A stretch of DNA of 29,687 nt, from IMG/VR virus record IMGVR_UViG_3300043425_000189, positions 1 to 29,687 of that record; one strand, 5' to 3'. Under the pieces are notes generated by a model that had not been told where the DNA came from, made no database searches, and was given only the letters and a program-made list of their open reading frames with translations. The stretch's first letter is position 1. Every line of letters begins with the position of its first letter. The stretch comes from a virus. The position numbers and the translations under genes were made by a program. Positions 1 through 6,383 of this stretch are shown one piece after another.

Positions 1-139
1 TGCCATACATACCACGCTCCTCCTTTCTTTGTGTATGCTCCAAGTGCTGTATAGAAATCGTACAGGAATTGATAAAATGCAGAGTCTCCCATGCTGTCAT
101 TCATGATCGTTAATGCTTCCTTCGTTCCTCCTTGGTAAT
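1..139. repeat. terminal direct repeat, left copy
   Basis: Bases 1-139 recur at 29549-29687 with a single difference (C at 127, T at 29675). The repeat joins the two halves of one methyltransferase gene in frame, so the window is a circular or terminally redundant genome opened inside that gene. An assembly overlap is the simplest explanation; a true terminal redundancy cannot be excluded from sequence alone. The mismatch changes Gly195 to Glu in the methyltransferase. Confidence 0.95.
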
Positions 140-710
140 TCACGTTGTATGGTGGATCTGTCATAACCATATCAGCTAGTTCGTCTCCAAATAGTTTATC
201 ATAGGTGTCCATTATTGTCGAGTCTCCGCATAATAATCTGTGCGGTCCTATTTCGAAGAAGTCTCCTAGAACGATATCTGTTTCTCGACCTCCCACTGGC
301 ATTTCGTAGTCATCCTCCTCGGCCTGCAATTCAACAACCGAGACGTCAATTGGTAAATCCAATCCCCACTGTTCGAGTTCATCTGTATCCCATTCGTTCG
401 CCAGAACATCCCAGTTCCATTCTCCAAACCCTACATTATCTTTGATGATAAATTCTCGCTTCTGGTCCTCTGTAAGCTCGTTTGCTTTGATAATATATAT
501 TTCAGTCAGTCCTGCTGTTTTGCATGCGGCATATCGCATGTTTCCTCCCAATATAACCATCTCTTCATCGACAACGATTGGTCGAAGTTTAAGCATCTCT
601 GGGAAGTCTTTTATTGATTGTACTAGTTGTTTGAACTTGGCATCCTTGATCGTTCTAGGATTGTTCGTGTTTGGCTTGATTGCCGATATTGTAATTAACT
701 CTGCCTGCAT
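1..710 (-). CDS. ParB-domain DNA methyltransferase, N-terminal part
   Basis: This is the first 236 residues of an adenine- or cytosine-N DNA methyltransferase cut by the contig end; the rest lies at 28963-29548, giving about 431 residues. Residues 1 to about 90 look like a ParB/sulfiredoxin-type domain (ILGGNMRYAA at 53-62), a common N-terminal partner of phage methyltransferases. The catalytic motif DPPY is at 185-188, before the SAM-binding motif, which is the beta-class order. The ATG at 710-708 follows the stop of the HAD-fusion gene by 4 bases. Likely roles are protection of phage DNA from host restriction or regulation; the target sequence cannot be read here. The partner ParB domain may bind DNA, but that is inference. 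Confidence 0.9.
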   Translation of the reverse strand, partial: MQAELITISAIKPNTNNPRTIKDAKFKQLVQSIKDFPEMLKLRPIVVDEEMVILGGNMRYAACKTAGLTEIYIIKANELTEDQKREFIIKDNVGFGEWNWDVLANEWDTDELEQWGLDLPIDVSVVELQAEEDDYEMPVGGRETDIVLGDFFEIGPHRLLCGDSTIMDTYDKLFGDELADMVMTDPPYNVNYQGGTKEALTIMNDSMGDSAFYQFLYDFYTALGAYTKKGGAWYVW

Positions 711-714
711 AAAT

Positions 715-1146
715 CTAAAATAATCGACCAACTCCATCTAGGGAATTAATCACGTCTGTATTGTTATCGTAGTGGATTGCGATGTTTAAATCTTTAACCT
801 TCTGTATTTTTGCTTCGTTGCTCCCTGTGGCATATACCCTGCTGTGTGGTATTCCTAGTTTGTCTGCTGTTCCATACATTCCATCGGCTGATTCACGTGC
901 GCTGATAATATACACCACCGATCCGTTTGATATAAGTGCTTCTGCTCGCTTTTTTCCTCTCTCCGTAGACAATGTTCCATCGTAGTCAAATGAGACCTTC
1001 TGTCCTTCTAATTGAACGCGATAGGCATCGTAGCAGATTGCTGCTCTTTGCTCTTCTGGATACTCCGCTTTCATTTTTTCATCGGCCATGCATCGTTGCA
1101 TGAAGTCCGATTGCTTCTCATTGCTATTTGGTTTCGGTATCGGCAT
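715..1146 (-). CDS. HAD-like phosphatase with N-terminal MPIPKP domain
   Basis: The protein has 143 residues and two parts. Residues 1 to about 45 carry a short module (MPIPKPNSNEKQSDFMQRCM, then Tyr-Pro and an Arg-Ala-Ala-x-Cys segment) resembling a motif seen in phage head and portal-associated proteins. Residues 50-140 look like a small HAD-superfamily hydrolase: FDYDGTLS at 53-60 is motif I with the two Asp residues, YIISAR at about 79-84 fits motif II, and a later Lys followed by HYDNN fits motifs III and IV. A phosphatase or nucleotidase role is plausible, but the substrate is unknown. It overlaps the upstream gene by 23 bases and is followed directly by the methyltransferase. Confidence 0.75.
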   Translation of the reverse strand: MPIPKPNSNEKQSDFMQRCMADEKMKAEYPEEQRAAICYDAYRVQLEGQKVSFDYDGTLSTERGKKRAEALISNGSVVYIISARESADGMYGTADKLGIPHSRVYATGSNEAKIQKVKDLNIAIHYDNNTDVINSLDGVGRLF

Positions 1147-1558
1147 AGGTGCTATGTACTTTTGTTAATTTGTGGATGAAGTCGCGCCAGCAATCTGCGC
1201 ATGAAGTTGGCTCTTGTTGAAGGCCAAAGATGCGGTTATACATTTTCAGTAAGACCATTTGCTGGGTTGGTCGTATTGTTTTGGTGTTCAATGCCAGAAA
1301 CTCGGAGAAGTAATTAAACTCATCCTCTGTCATGCACTTTGGTTTTTTGTAAGGGAAGAGCTTGTTAAGTAATTCCTTTCGCTCCTCGCATCCGCAGTCA
1401 TCTCCTGCCAGCCAATGGACCAATTTTTTAATTCCAGTTGCTTCTGTGATCGCTTCGATTGTATCTCCTAGTCCTTCTGGAGAAGTGCTGTATACTTTTT
1501 GAGCTTGGTCCTGTCGGATCTGCTCTTTAGTTCGTCTCTTTCTTTTCGGTTTTTCCAT
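1124..1558 (-). CDS. conserved hypothetical protein, Cys-containing
   Basis: The product has 144 residues and I do not recognise an assigned function. It begins with a strongly basic tail (MEKPKRKRRTKEQIRQ) that could bind nucleic acid. A central block, GDTIEAITEATGIKKLVHWL, is followed by CGCEERKELLNKLFPY; proteins of this look are common in Bacteroidota phages and prophages. The cysteines (CGC near 56-58, CADC near 121-124) could bind a metal, but the spacing matches no zinc finger I know. It overlaps the genes on both sides by 23-32 bases, so it is translated within the same late unit. It sits between a sigma-like factor and the terminase genes. Confidence 0.7.
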   Translation of the reverse strand: MEKPKRKRRTKEQIRQDQAQKVYSTSPEGLGDTIEAITEATGIKKLVHWLAGDDCGCEERKELLNKLFPYKKPKCMTEDEFNYFSEFLALNTKTIRPTQQMVLLKMYNRIFGLQQEPTSCADCWRDFIHKLTKVHSTYADTETK

Positions 1559-1763
1559 TTCGCCATCTATTAAATTCGGTTGATAAATCTTTCAGATCAT
1601 TTCGCAAGATTAGATTTTGTTGGGTTCTTTCTGCTAATTGTCCATGCACCCATTCATTCTCTCTTTCCAATTCCTTTATTTGTTCTTTGAGTTCATTGAT
1701 GCGTTTTGTTTTGCTGCCAACAAGTAGCACCAGTTCCATTATTGCTGTTTTATATTCGCTCAT
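1527..1763 (-). CDS. small coiled-coil protein
   Basis: The product has 78 residues. Residues 1-60 are almost entirely predicted helix with heptad-like hydrophobics (for example INELKEQIKELERENEWVHG), so a coiled coil is likely. There is no signal peptide or membrane segment. The ATG at 1763 overlaps the end of the sigma-like gene by 14 bases, and its own end overlaps the next gene by 32 bases. The function is unknown. A partner of the sigma-like factor is possible from position alone, but that is a guess. Confidence 0.6.
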   Translation of the reverse strand: MSEYKTAIMELVLLVGSKTKRINELKEQIKELERENEWVHGQLAERTQQNLILRNDLKDLSTEFNRWRNGKTEKKETN

Positions 1764-2283
1764 ATTCTCCGTTTATTAAATCCTCGAAATCCTCGCCTAT
1801 TTCATTTCGCAGTCTCTGCTTGCAGTTTTTGATCGTGTTAAATATCGACTTCAAAGAGATATCAGTTCCTGCTGCAATGTTCCGCATGCTTCTTTCTCCT
1901 TGCACGTGGACTTCAAATAATTTTCTATCGTATGTATGCCATCTGTACATTTCAGCTTCGATGTTATCCTGTATTGTATTCAGTGCCCTGTGGTATGTCT
2001 CATCTGTTTCCTCCGAACTCAAATACACCAATGCATCGATATCTACTTTGTGGACCTTTGCTTTCTGCTTCTGGTAAGTGATGAAGGTGTTTTTTAAGAT
2101 GCTCCAGATGTATGCTCTGTTTGGTTCTCCGTTTATTACTACTTTGTCTCCTGCGTTGCTGTTATGAATTCGGACATACATCTCCTGTACAATGTCCTCC
2201 GCATAGTTGTTCTCTCCGAAGTTCTTAACAATGGAAGTCCACTCTTTGTGGTGCTTGCAGAGAATTGATGCCCAATTATTCAA
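1750..2283 (-). CDS. phage sigma-70-like factor
   Basis: The product has 177 residues and the size and layout of a small ECF-type sigma factor. The N-terminal half has a region 2-like helix set (YAEDIVQEMYVRIHN at 28-42, then AYIWSILKNTFITY), which in the family contacts core RNA polymerase and the -10 element. The C-terminal part has a region 4-like helix-turn-helix (ERSMRNIAAGTDISLKSIF, then KNCKQRLR). The only start that keeps region 2 is a TTG at 2283; the nearest in-frame ATG is inside region 2. It probably redirects host polymerase to late phage promoters, which fits its place at the head of the late genes. Homology is judged by pattern only. Confidence 0.75.
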   Translation of the reverse strand: MNNWASILCKHHKEWTSIVKNFGENNYAEDIVQEMYVRIHNSNAGDKVVINGEPNRAYIWSILKNTFITYQKQKAKVHKVDIDALVYLSSEETDETYHRALNTIQDNIEAEMYRWHTYDRKLFEVHVQGERSMRNIAAGTDISLKSIFNTIKNCKQRLRNEIGEDFEDLINGEYERI

Positions 2284-2310
2284 TTGCGTTTATATCTGGT
2301 TGTAAATGTA

Positions 2311-2511
2311 CTATTTTTTTAACTTGCTGATGTACCTATCGAATTTATTGATCGTCTCGATTGATACAGGCCTTCCCTGAAGGAACTTATCTATTTGGAA
2401 TTGATGCATTTTTTCTCCTCCTGCTTTTATTTCGGTTACTACTTGGTTTCTGGTTTTGGTGAGCAGAACTGCTTTTAGTTCGCTCCTTAATTGTTCGTCA
2501 TTGATGTACAT
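2311..2511 (-). CDS. small XRE-like helix-turn-helix protein
   Basis: The product has 66 residues and is largely helical. The C-terminal half (MHQFQIDKFLQGRPVSIETI) has the look of the recognition part of a lambda-repressor-like HTH, where a short turn is followed by a conserved Ser-x-x-Thr helix. It is the first gene after the terminator at 2521-2564 and lies 27 bases before the sigma-like factor, so it may regulate the early-to-late switch. It could equally be a small DNA-binding structural protein. The ATG at 2511 is only about 10 bases after the terminator T-tract. Confidence 0.6.
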   Translation of the reverse strand: MYINDEQLRSELKAVLLTKTRNQVVTEIKAGGEKMHQFQIDKFLQGRPVSIETINKFDRYISKLKK

Positions 2512-2520
2512 ATTGTCTTA

Positions 2521-2564
2521 ATTAAAAACCCCCCAGAGCGACCAATAAATGCTCCGAGGGGTTT
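2521..2564 (-). terminator. intrinsic terminator after the recombination module
   Basis: Read on the minus strand, arms at 2564-2551 and 2539-2526 form a 14-bp stem (AAACCCCTCGGAGC with GCTCTGGGGGGTTT, including G-U pairs) around an 11-base loop, followed by a T-run. It separates the DUF736-like gene from the HTH and sigma-like genes. The next start codon is about 10 bases downstream, which leaves no room for a separate promoter. Confidence 0.88.
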
Positions 2565-2580
2565 GGGTTGCAGCAAATCG

Positions 2581-2814
2581 TTAAAATGGTATTCCTGTGC
2601 TGGTTTTAGTTTGGTTGGTTGGTTGTTCCTCTGGCTTTGTCATTGGAGAAACTTTCAAAGATAGGAACTTTCCTATTTTGTCTGATTGTTTTGTCCATCC
2701 TGCGAGTTCGTATTCCACTCCGTTGATGTTGATCTTTCCTTTAACATCTGGATGATTGTCCATGCTCTTTTTGTTTGTGAAAAGAACTCCTGTATTCGTA
2801 TTGTCGTAGTTCAT
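2581..2814 (-). CDS. DUF736-like small protein with SSB-like tail
   Basis: The product has 77 residues. Segments VLFTNKKSMDNHPDVKGKI and VEYELAGWTKQSDKIGKFLS match the look of the DUF736 family, a small beta-rich family common on phages and conjugative elements beside recombination genes. The C-terminus ends in Ile-Pro-Phe, like the tip of bacterial SSB proteins that recruits DNA repair partners, though the usual acidic residues before it are missing. It is the last gene before the terminator at 2521-2564 and follows the YqaJ/ERF recombination genes, so a role in handling phage DNA is reasonable. Biochemical function is unknown. Confidence 0.7.
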   Translation of the reverse strand: MNYDNTNTGVLFTNKKSMDNHPDVKGKININGVEYELAGWTKQSDKIGKFLSLKVSPMTKPEEQPTNQTKTSTGIPF

Positions 2815-2816
2815 CT

Positions 2817-2978
2817 TTAATTTTCTTTTTGTTCGTAACTGATTATTTTAGCTTCTATCATTTCATTGATCTCCTCGTATAATTCTGTGGGGAGTAATTG
2901 GTCCGTTGTAAATTGAAAAGTTACTACATAATATAATCGGCCATATTCTAGATTTACTTTTTGTTCCTGTCTGGTCAT
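2817..2978 (-). CDS. small hypothetical protein (53 aa)
   Basis: This short open frame runs from an ATG at 2978 to a TAA at 2819-2817, two bases before the ATG of the DUF736-like gene. The protein begins MTRQEQKVNLEYGRLYYVV, has a beta-like first half, and ends in a charged helix (ELYEEINEMIEAKIISYEQK). I do not recognise it. The frame fills a gap that would otherwise be about 160 bases without a gene in a densely packed operon, and its start lies 3 bases after the stop of the previous gene, which supports it as real. Confidence 0.6.
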   Translation of the reverse strand: MTRQEQKVNLEYGRLYYVVTFQFTTDQLLPTELYEEINEMIEAKIISYEQKEN

Positions 2979-2981
2979 TTT

Positions 2982-3095
2982 CTAGTGTATTAAATTGTTT
3001 ATCATTGCCTGCCATCCTTCTGATAATTCTCGGCTGGAGAACATTACGGCTGCTGCTCCCATTCCTGCCATGAAGTATAAAACCTTGTTTTTCAT
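2982..3095 (-). CDS. tiny hydrophobic protein (37 aa)
   Basis: This frame encodes 37 residues with one hydrophobic stretch (VLYFMAGMGAAAVMF, residues 5-19) after a short basic N-terminus (MKNK), so an inner-membrane peptide is possible. Its ATG overlaps the TGA of the exonuclease gene as ATGA (3092-3095), the same 4-base coupling used elsewhere in this genome. That coupling is the main support for it. The function is unknown. Confidence 0.5.
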   Translation of the reverse strand: MKNKVLYFMAGMGAAAVMFSSRELSEGWQAMINNLIH

Positions 3096-3784
3096 TTTCC
3101 GATTTTTAATCCGTTGTAATACTCTCTGCATAATTCTATGCGCTCCTTGATTCTCTGGATAACATCCTCATCCTTCTCGATTAAAAATCTGCGTACACGG
3201 TCCTCCTTGGGGATGTGATCAAAGTTATGCTTTGCTCTCACGTACTCCTCGATATCTGGATCTTCATCGATTGCGTTCTGCTTCCAGTTCTCTCTCCTGA
3301 TCTCATCCAGAACCATTAGCTCTGGTGTATTCACAAGGCAAAAAACAAGCTCGCTCACTTCGATTCCAGAAAGCCACATATAACCTTGCAGCTGGTAAAA
3401 ATAAATGTTTGGTATGTCATCCGTAAACCATGGGAAGGTGTTTGCATCGTAGCTGCATTTAATGTCCGCTAGAAGTCCGTTTGTGCAGATGTCTGTTCTA
3501 CCTGTCACGTATTCATTTTCGAACGTCTCCTGTCCTCCCTGTTCGATGTAGTGGAAAGGTAAACCCCAGCCCAGTACTTCATTGGCCAGTGCTATGCCAT
3601 CCTTCTCGCATTGAATTCCTTTGTCGGTATACCTGCTCCAGAAATCTTTTTTAATGCCGTAGTTATTTTCGAGGTATAATTCGTGGAGATAATTTTTCGC
3701 AGTTTGGGAGAGAATCTCTCCCTTGCTGCGTGGGTTCGTCATAATGTCTCCGAGCTTGGAGCATCTGATTTTAATATTTGTCAT
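3092..3784 (-). CDS. YqaJ/RecB-like recombination exonuclease
   Basis: The product has 230 residues and resembles PD-(D/E)XK exonucleases of phage recombination systems (YqaJ/lambda-exo superfamily). Candidate catalytic residues are Glu60 in the helix QCEKDGIALANE, Asp98 in GRTDIC, and Asp107/Lys109 in ADIKC, the order and spacing of the fold. Such enzymes degrade one strand of duplex DNA to produce 3' tails for a single-strand annealing protein. It sits just downstream of the ERF-type annealing protein with one small gene between, and is coupled to both neighbours by ATGA overlaps at 3781-3784 and 3092-3095. A RecB-like nuclease for DNA processing is the alternative. Confidence 0.8.
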   Translation of the reverse strand: MTNIKIRCSKLGDIMTNPRSKGEILSQTAKNYLHELYLENNYGIKKDFWSRYTDKGIQCEKDGIALANEVLGWGLPFHYIEQGGQETFENEYVTGRTDICTNGLLADIKCSYDANTFPWFTDDIPNIYFYQLQGYMWLSGIEVSELVFCLVNTPELMVLDEIRRENWKQNAIDEDPDIEEYVRAKHNFDHIPKEDRVRRFLIEKDEDVIQRIKERIELCREYYNGLKIGK

Positions 3785-4110
3785 TGCTCCTCCCAGTTTA
3801 GTTTAAGAATTTTGTATCCTTTCTCCTTGAGGTATTGGATGCACTCTTGTTCGTATGTTAATTCAGGAACTGTATCAAAAATTATTTCATCAACTCTTTC
3901 AATTGGTTGATATACTTTAACATCTTTCTTAATCCATGATCTAGTTCCTTCTATGATATTTGCATGAATATAAAGAAATGAAGTTGGTATTCCTTTTTTA
4001 ACAATATCTGGATCAATTCCATATTCAATACATTTTTTACAGAATTGTTTACCTGAAAATGTGCTTGGCATTTCATCTAATAGCGAAATTAATTGTGGTT
4101 CGTAACTCAT
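3781..4110 (-). CDS. hypothetical protein between ERF and exonuclease
   Basis: The product has 109 residues and no function I recognise. The first part (MPSTFSGKQFCKKCIEYGID) reads like a small helical domain of the type seen in DNA-binding proteins. The C-terminus (CIQYLKEKGYKILKLNW) has a helix-then-strand pattern common in small phage proteins. It is visibly more A+T-rich than the exonuclease gene. Both ends overlap neighbours by 4 bases, so it is translated together with the recombination pair and could be an accessory to it. Confidence 0.65.
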   Translation of the reverse strand: MSYEPQLISLLDEMPSTFSGKQFCKKCIEYGIDPDIVKKGIPTSFLYIHANIIEGTRSWIKKDVKVYQPIERVDEIIFDTVPELTYEQECIQYLKEKGYKILKLNWEEQ

Positions 4111-4691
4111 AGTTCGTTTAATTTAAGTTTTTGGGTTGTAGTTAAAAGGTAATTCTGGAGAAGTTCCTCCTTGGTGTATTTGCCTGTTTTGATCGCTTCG
4201 ATTGCATTATCAAATCTTTCGTTTGAAAGTCCATCTAGATTCTTTGATGGTGCTGTTTGTTCTCCTCCTGCATCCAAGTCCTTATCTGTAACAAGGCCCA
4301 AAATCGAAGCCAAACTGTACCTTCTGAAGTAGGTAACAGCAGAACCATAAACTTGAAACTCATTCATTCCTTTGAGCTGCACTCCCTGTGGTATTCTGGT
4401 GATTGATTCCACCTGCTCTCCTGTTTCTGTGTGAAAGATGATCGTCTGGATGCTGTCTCCTTGTAGTGGCTGGATAAACCCTAGATTGTGTTTTTTAAGA
4501 TAAGGTGTAATTACTTGGAGCACTTTTGAAATGTCCGCATAGGTGTATCCGTATCCTTGCGTTGCTTTGTGGATGATTGGTACATCCTGCTGGAAGTCTG
4601 CAATTGCTTTCCAGATAGTTGTCGGTGTTTTTGGCTCTTTGCCTTGCACCTCATCGAGTTTGACCTCGGCTGCTTGTTTGGTTGTTCTCAT
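4107..4691 (-). CDS. erf: ERF-family single-strand annealing protein
   Basis: The product has 194 residues and matches the ERF superfamily of phage single-strand annealing proteins. The family signature GSAVTYFRRYSLASILGL is at 116-133, followed by an acidic TDKDLDAG segment, and the N-terminal GYGYTYADISKVLQVITPYL fits the family core. These proteins coat single-stranded DNA and anneal complementary strands during phage recombination and genome circularisation or concatemer formation. The ATG at 4691 lies 23 bases downstream of a clear promoter element at 4715-4722, so this is the first gene of a unit running to the terminator at 2521-2564. The exonuclease partner is two genes downstream. 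Confidence 0.9.
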   Translation of the reverse strand: MRTTKQAAEVKLDEVQGKEPKTPTTIWKAIADFQQDVPIIHKATQGYGYTYADISKVLQVITPYLKKHNLGFIQPLQGDSIQTIIFHTETGEQVESITRIPQGVQLKGMNEFQVYGSAVTYFRRYSLASILGLVTDKDLDAGGEQTAPSKNLDGLSNERFDNAIEAIKTGKYTKEELLQNYLLTTTQKLKLNEL

Positions 4692-4701
4692 TTATTTGAT
4701 G

Positions 4702-4722
4702 TTTAATTTATACGCAAATATA
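4702..4722 (-). promoter_or_regulatory. Bacteroidota-type promoter for the recombination operon
   Basis: On the minus strand 4722-4707 reads TATATTTGCGTATAAA, containing the Bacteroidota -7 consensus TAnnTTTG. The same 16-base core occurs before two other early units, at 10446-10431 (identical) and 6557-6542 (two changes). A -33 TTTG element is not obvious. The predicted leader to the ERF start codon is only about 15 bases. Confidence 0.75.
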
Positions 4723-4726
4723 AGTA

Positions 4727-5155
4727 TTAAAATGTAATTAAGCCCCACAGTATTGTAATTTTTCTGCGCTGTTTTTCTGGCTGCTCCTGTGCTTTGTACT
4801 TCTCTTCGCTCTGTGAGAAAAGGTCTAGGTTCGTTTGCACCTTGTTTGTCATCTCCAGTCGCTTGTTGAGGTTCTTTCGCTTCAAATATTCCCTCTGGTG
4901 GTTTACTACATCGGAGTTGAATTCGTGGATCAATGATTCTGTTATCTCTCCTCTGTTCCATTGAAAGATTTTTTTCCTTCCTGTAGTTATTTGGGTGATG
5001 TATCTTTTGCGCATCAAAACTGTAAAAATGCAGTCACTGGTTTTGAATGCTCTAGTGATGTGCTTTGGTATGATCGGCTCTTCGTTTATGCAATAGTGCC
5101 GTATCATTATAAGCATCTCATTGTACTTGTTTAATAATTGTTCCTGTCTATTCAT
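4727..5155 (-). CDS. hypothetical protein, possible winged-helix
   Basis: The product has 142 residues. The middle part (AFKTSDCIFTVLMRKRYITQ, then a Gly-Arg-Lys-Lys turn and IFQWNRG) looks like a helix followed by a beta wing, so a small winged-helix DNA-binding fold is possible. The C-terminal third is charged and glutamine-rich. I do not recognise a family. It is the last gene of the small-gene cassette started by the promoter at 6537-6557; its stop lies within the promoter region of the ERF operon. An overlapping alternative minus-strand frame at 4692-4961 was rejected in its favour. Confidence 0.6.
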   Translation of the reverse strand: MNRQEQLLNKYNEMLIMIRHYCINEEPIIPKHITRAFKTSDCIFTVLMRKRYITQITTGRKKIFQWNRGEITESLIHEFNSDVVNHQREYLKRKNLNKRLEMTNKVQTNLDLFSQSEEKYKAQEQPEKQRRKITILWGLITF

Positions 5156-5173
5156 CGTATTTAAGGTTAAAAG

Positions 5174-5323
5174 TTACAGTGTTGTAAAAAGTGAAAGAAG
5201 CAGAGCAATTGTCCCCAAGGCAAGCACTCCATACCACCCAAAAAGGTGAAATGCCAAACTCCAAATTGAAGTCAAAAAAATTACTGCCATGAGCAGCAAA
5301 AAAAGTTCTTTCCAATGTTTCAT
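5174..5323 (-). CDS. small membrane protein with two helices (49 aa)
   Basis: This 49-residue frame is strongly hydrophobic: helix one is about 7-26 (LFLLLMAVIFLTSIWSLAF) and helix two about 31-49 (GVLALGTIALLLSLFTTL), separated by a short His/Gly/Trp-containing turn. It begins MKHWKE, and its ATG overlaps the stop of the upstream gene as ATGA (5320-5323), matching the whole cassette. An early two-helix membrane peptide could act in superinfection exclusion, host membrane modification or as a holin-like protein. The canonical holin is elsewhere (11325-11750), so the function is open. Confidence 0.6.
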   Translation of the reverse strand: MKHWKELFLLLMAVIFLTSIWSLAFHLFGWYGVLALGTIALLLSLFTTL

Positions 5324-5577
5324 AGGTGTAGTAATATTTGTTTCACTTCGTTCCAGAATTTTGATTCTGTTTGAAATTGCTTTCCTGCATTTTGTGTGAT
5401 CTCCTCCAGCTGTTCAATAATCCGTTGTTCAAATTCGAGCATTTCATCCACACATTTCATTGCATACTTTCTCGCCTGTCTGGTTCGCCAGTCGCAGGGC
5501 ATTCCTGCTGCTGCATACATGTAGCTGTCAACATAGAACTTGCTGATAAGTTCCTTTGCTTTATCTTCTGGTGTCAT
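5320..5577 (-). CDS. small helical protein, MTPxxKAxEL family, copy 1
   Basis: The product has 85 residues and is one of two paralogs (the other is 6186-6383). Both start MTP(E/K)(D/E)KA(K/E)EL, have a central Cys with a (V/A)DEM segment, and end in a Trp-containing helix followed by VK and a run of hydrophobics. Proteins of this form are frequent in Bacteroidota phages and have no known function. This copy is longer than its paralog by about 20 residues. It is coupled to both neighbours by 4-base ATGA overlaps. Confidence 0.6.
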   Translation of the reverse strand: MTPEDKAKELISKFYVDSYMYAAAGMPCDWRTRQARKYAMKCVDEMLEFEQRIIEQLEEITQNAGKQFQTESKFWNEVKQILLHL

Positions 5578-5801
5578 TGCTCTTCTAATTGATTCAGGTG
5601 ATTATAGATTTGTTCTGCTTCGCCATCCTTTAATGGGAGATGAAATAAACTGTCATGATATTTTCTGATAAACTCAATTGATTGCTGTTTCTCCATCTCC
5701 TTGGCTTCCTCAATTATTCTATTTAATTGCTGCCAGTCATCATCGAATAAAAATAGAAACTCATCCAATTCCTGACTTAACAATTCTACTGCTGTCTTCA
5801 T
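5574..5801 (-). CDS. QAKEMEK-family small protein, copy 1
   Basis: The product has 75 residues and belongs to a family with four members in this genome (5574-5801, 5998-6189, 9146-9379, 9376-9564). Members share a TAVEWL-like start (here TAVELLSQEL), a variable middle with a Trp, and a helix (Q/E)AKEMEK(E/Q)Q. At DNA level the start region (about 5771-5796) matches 9521-9546 at 25 of 26 positions, which argues for duplication or exchange between the two cassettes. Function is unknown. Coupling to neighbours is by ATGA overlaps. Confidence 0.6.
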   Translation of the reverse strand: MKTAVELLSQELDEFLFLFDDDWQQLNRIIEEAKEMEKQQSIEFIRKYHDSLFHLPLKDGEAEQIYNHLNQLEEQ

Positions 5802-6001
5802 TGTTGTTCTTTTTTAATTGAGTAAATACCTGTTTTCTTATTAAAAGACACCATGTCTTTATCTATAATCTTAACCTCGCTGATAAGTATTTTACAAGGC
5901 TCATCCATATACCAAATGTAATCAGTGTCTGATTCGTGAATCATTCCTACTTCACAGTACTCAGGTTTAATTCCTTGTGGTTGAAAATAAACTACATTCA
6001 T
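5798..6001 (-). CDS. small hypothetical protein (67 aa)
   Basis: The product has 67 residues, begins MNVVYFQPQGIKPEY and is mostly beta-like with several aromatic and acidic residues, ending in a basic tail (SIKKEQQ). I do not recognise it. It lies inside the ATGA-coupled cassette with 4-base overlaps at both ends and is more A+T-rich than the structural genes. Confidence 0.55.
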   Translation of the reverse strand: MNVVYFQPQGIKPEYCEVGMIHESDTDYIWYMDEPCKILISEVKIIDKDMVSFNKKTGIYSIKKEQQ

Positions 6002-6189
6002 TTCTTTTCTGATTTAAAGGTTTCATTATAGTATTGCTCTGCCGTCATCATTGATATATGACTTGTCTGATAAGCATCTTCAATTTGTTCCTTCTCCATT
6101 TCTTTGGCTTGTTCAATTAACTGTGGAGGCAATTGTGCTTTTAAAATTGGCCATTGCTCAAATAACCATTCTACTGCTGTCTGCTTCAT
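5998..6189 (-). CDS. QAKEMEK-family small protein, copy 2
   Basis: The product has 63 residues, starting MKQTAVEWLFEQWPILKAQL and carrying the family helix QAKEMEKEQIEDAY. I chose the ATG at 6189 because it overlaps the stop of the previous gene as ATGA, as in the rest of the cassette; a longer frame starting at 6222 lies inside the previous gene. Two stretches are shared at DNA level with the copy at 9376-9564: 28 identical bases (6089-6116 and 9437-9464) and 18 identical bases (6163-6180 and 9529-9546). Function is unknown. Confidence 0.6.
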   Translation of the reverse strand: MKQTAVEWLFEQWPILKAQLPPQLIEQAKEMEKEQIEDAYQTSHISMMTAEQYYNETFKSEKK

Positions 6190-6383
6190 AGCTGTTCGAT
6201 TTCGTTTTTTACTTGTTGCCAATATTCAAGTTGTTTTTGGTAACCATAAGCTAAATGAAATCTGATCTGGTGCATCATTTCATCTACTGTAATTAAAGCG
6301 CATTGTTTTATTTCAATTGACATTAATCCAGTGGGTAAATTAAACTTGTCCAATAGTTCTTCTGCTTTTTCTTTTGGTGTCAT
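6186..6383 (-). CDS. small helical protein, MTPxxKAxEL family, copy 2
   Basis: The product has 65 residues, the shorter paralog of 5320-5577. It has the same layout: MTPKEKAEELLDKFNL, a central CALITVDEM segment, and the C-terminal YWQQVKNEIEQL helix. Both copies sit directly in front of a QAKEMEK-family gene or the membrane peptide, within the same coupled cassette. No enzymatic motif is visible and no function is known. Confidence 0.6.
   Translation of the reverse strand: MTPKEKAEELLDKFNLPTGLMSIEIKQCALITVDEMMHQIRFHLAYGYQKQLEYWQQVKNEIEQL

Noticed and set aside
4692-4961. Minus-strand frame of 89 codons overlapping 4727-5155
   Set aside because: The frame overlaps the more protein-like gene and would run through the ERF promoter; its translation is Arg/Gln-rich without a domain.
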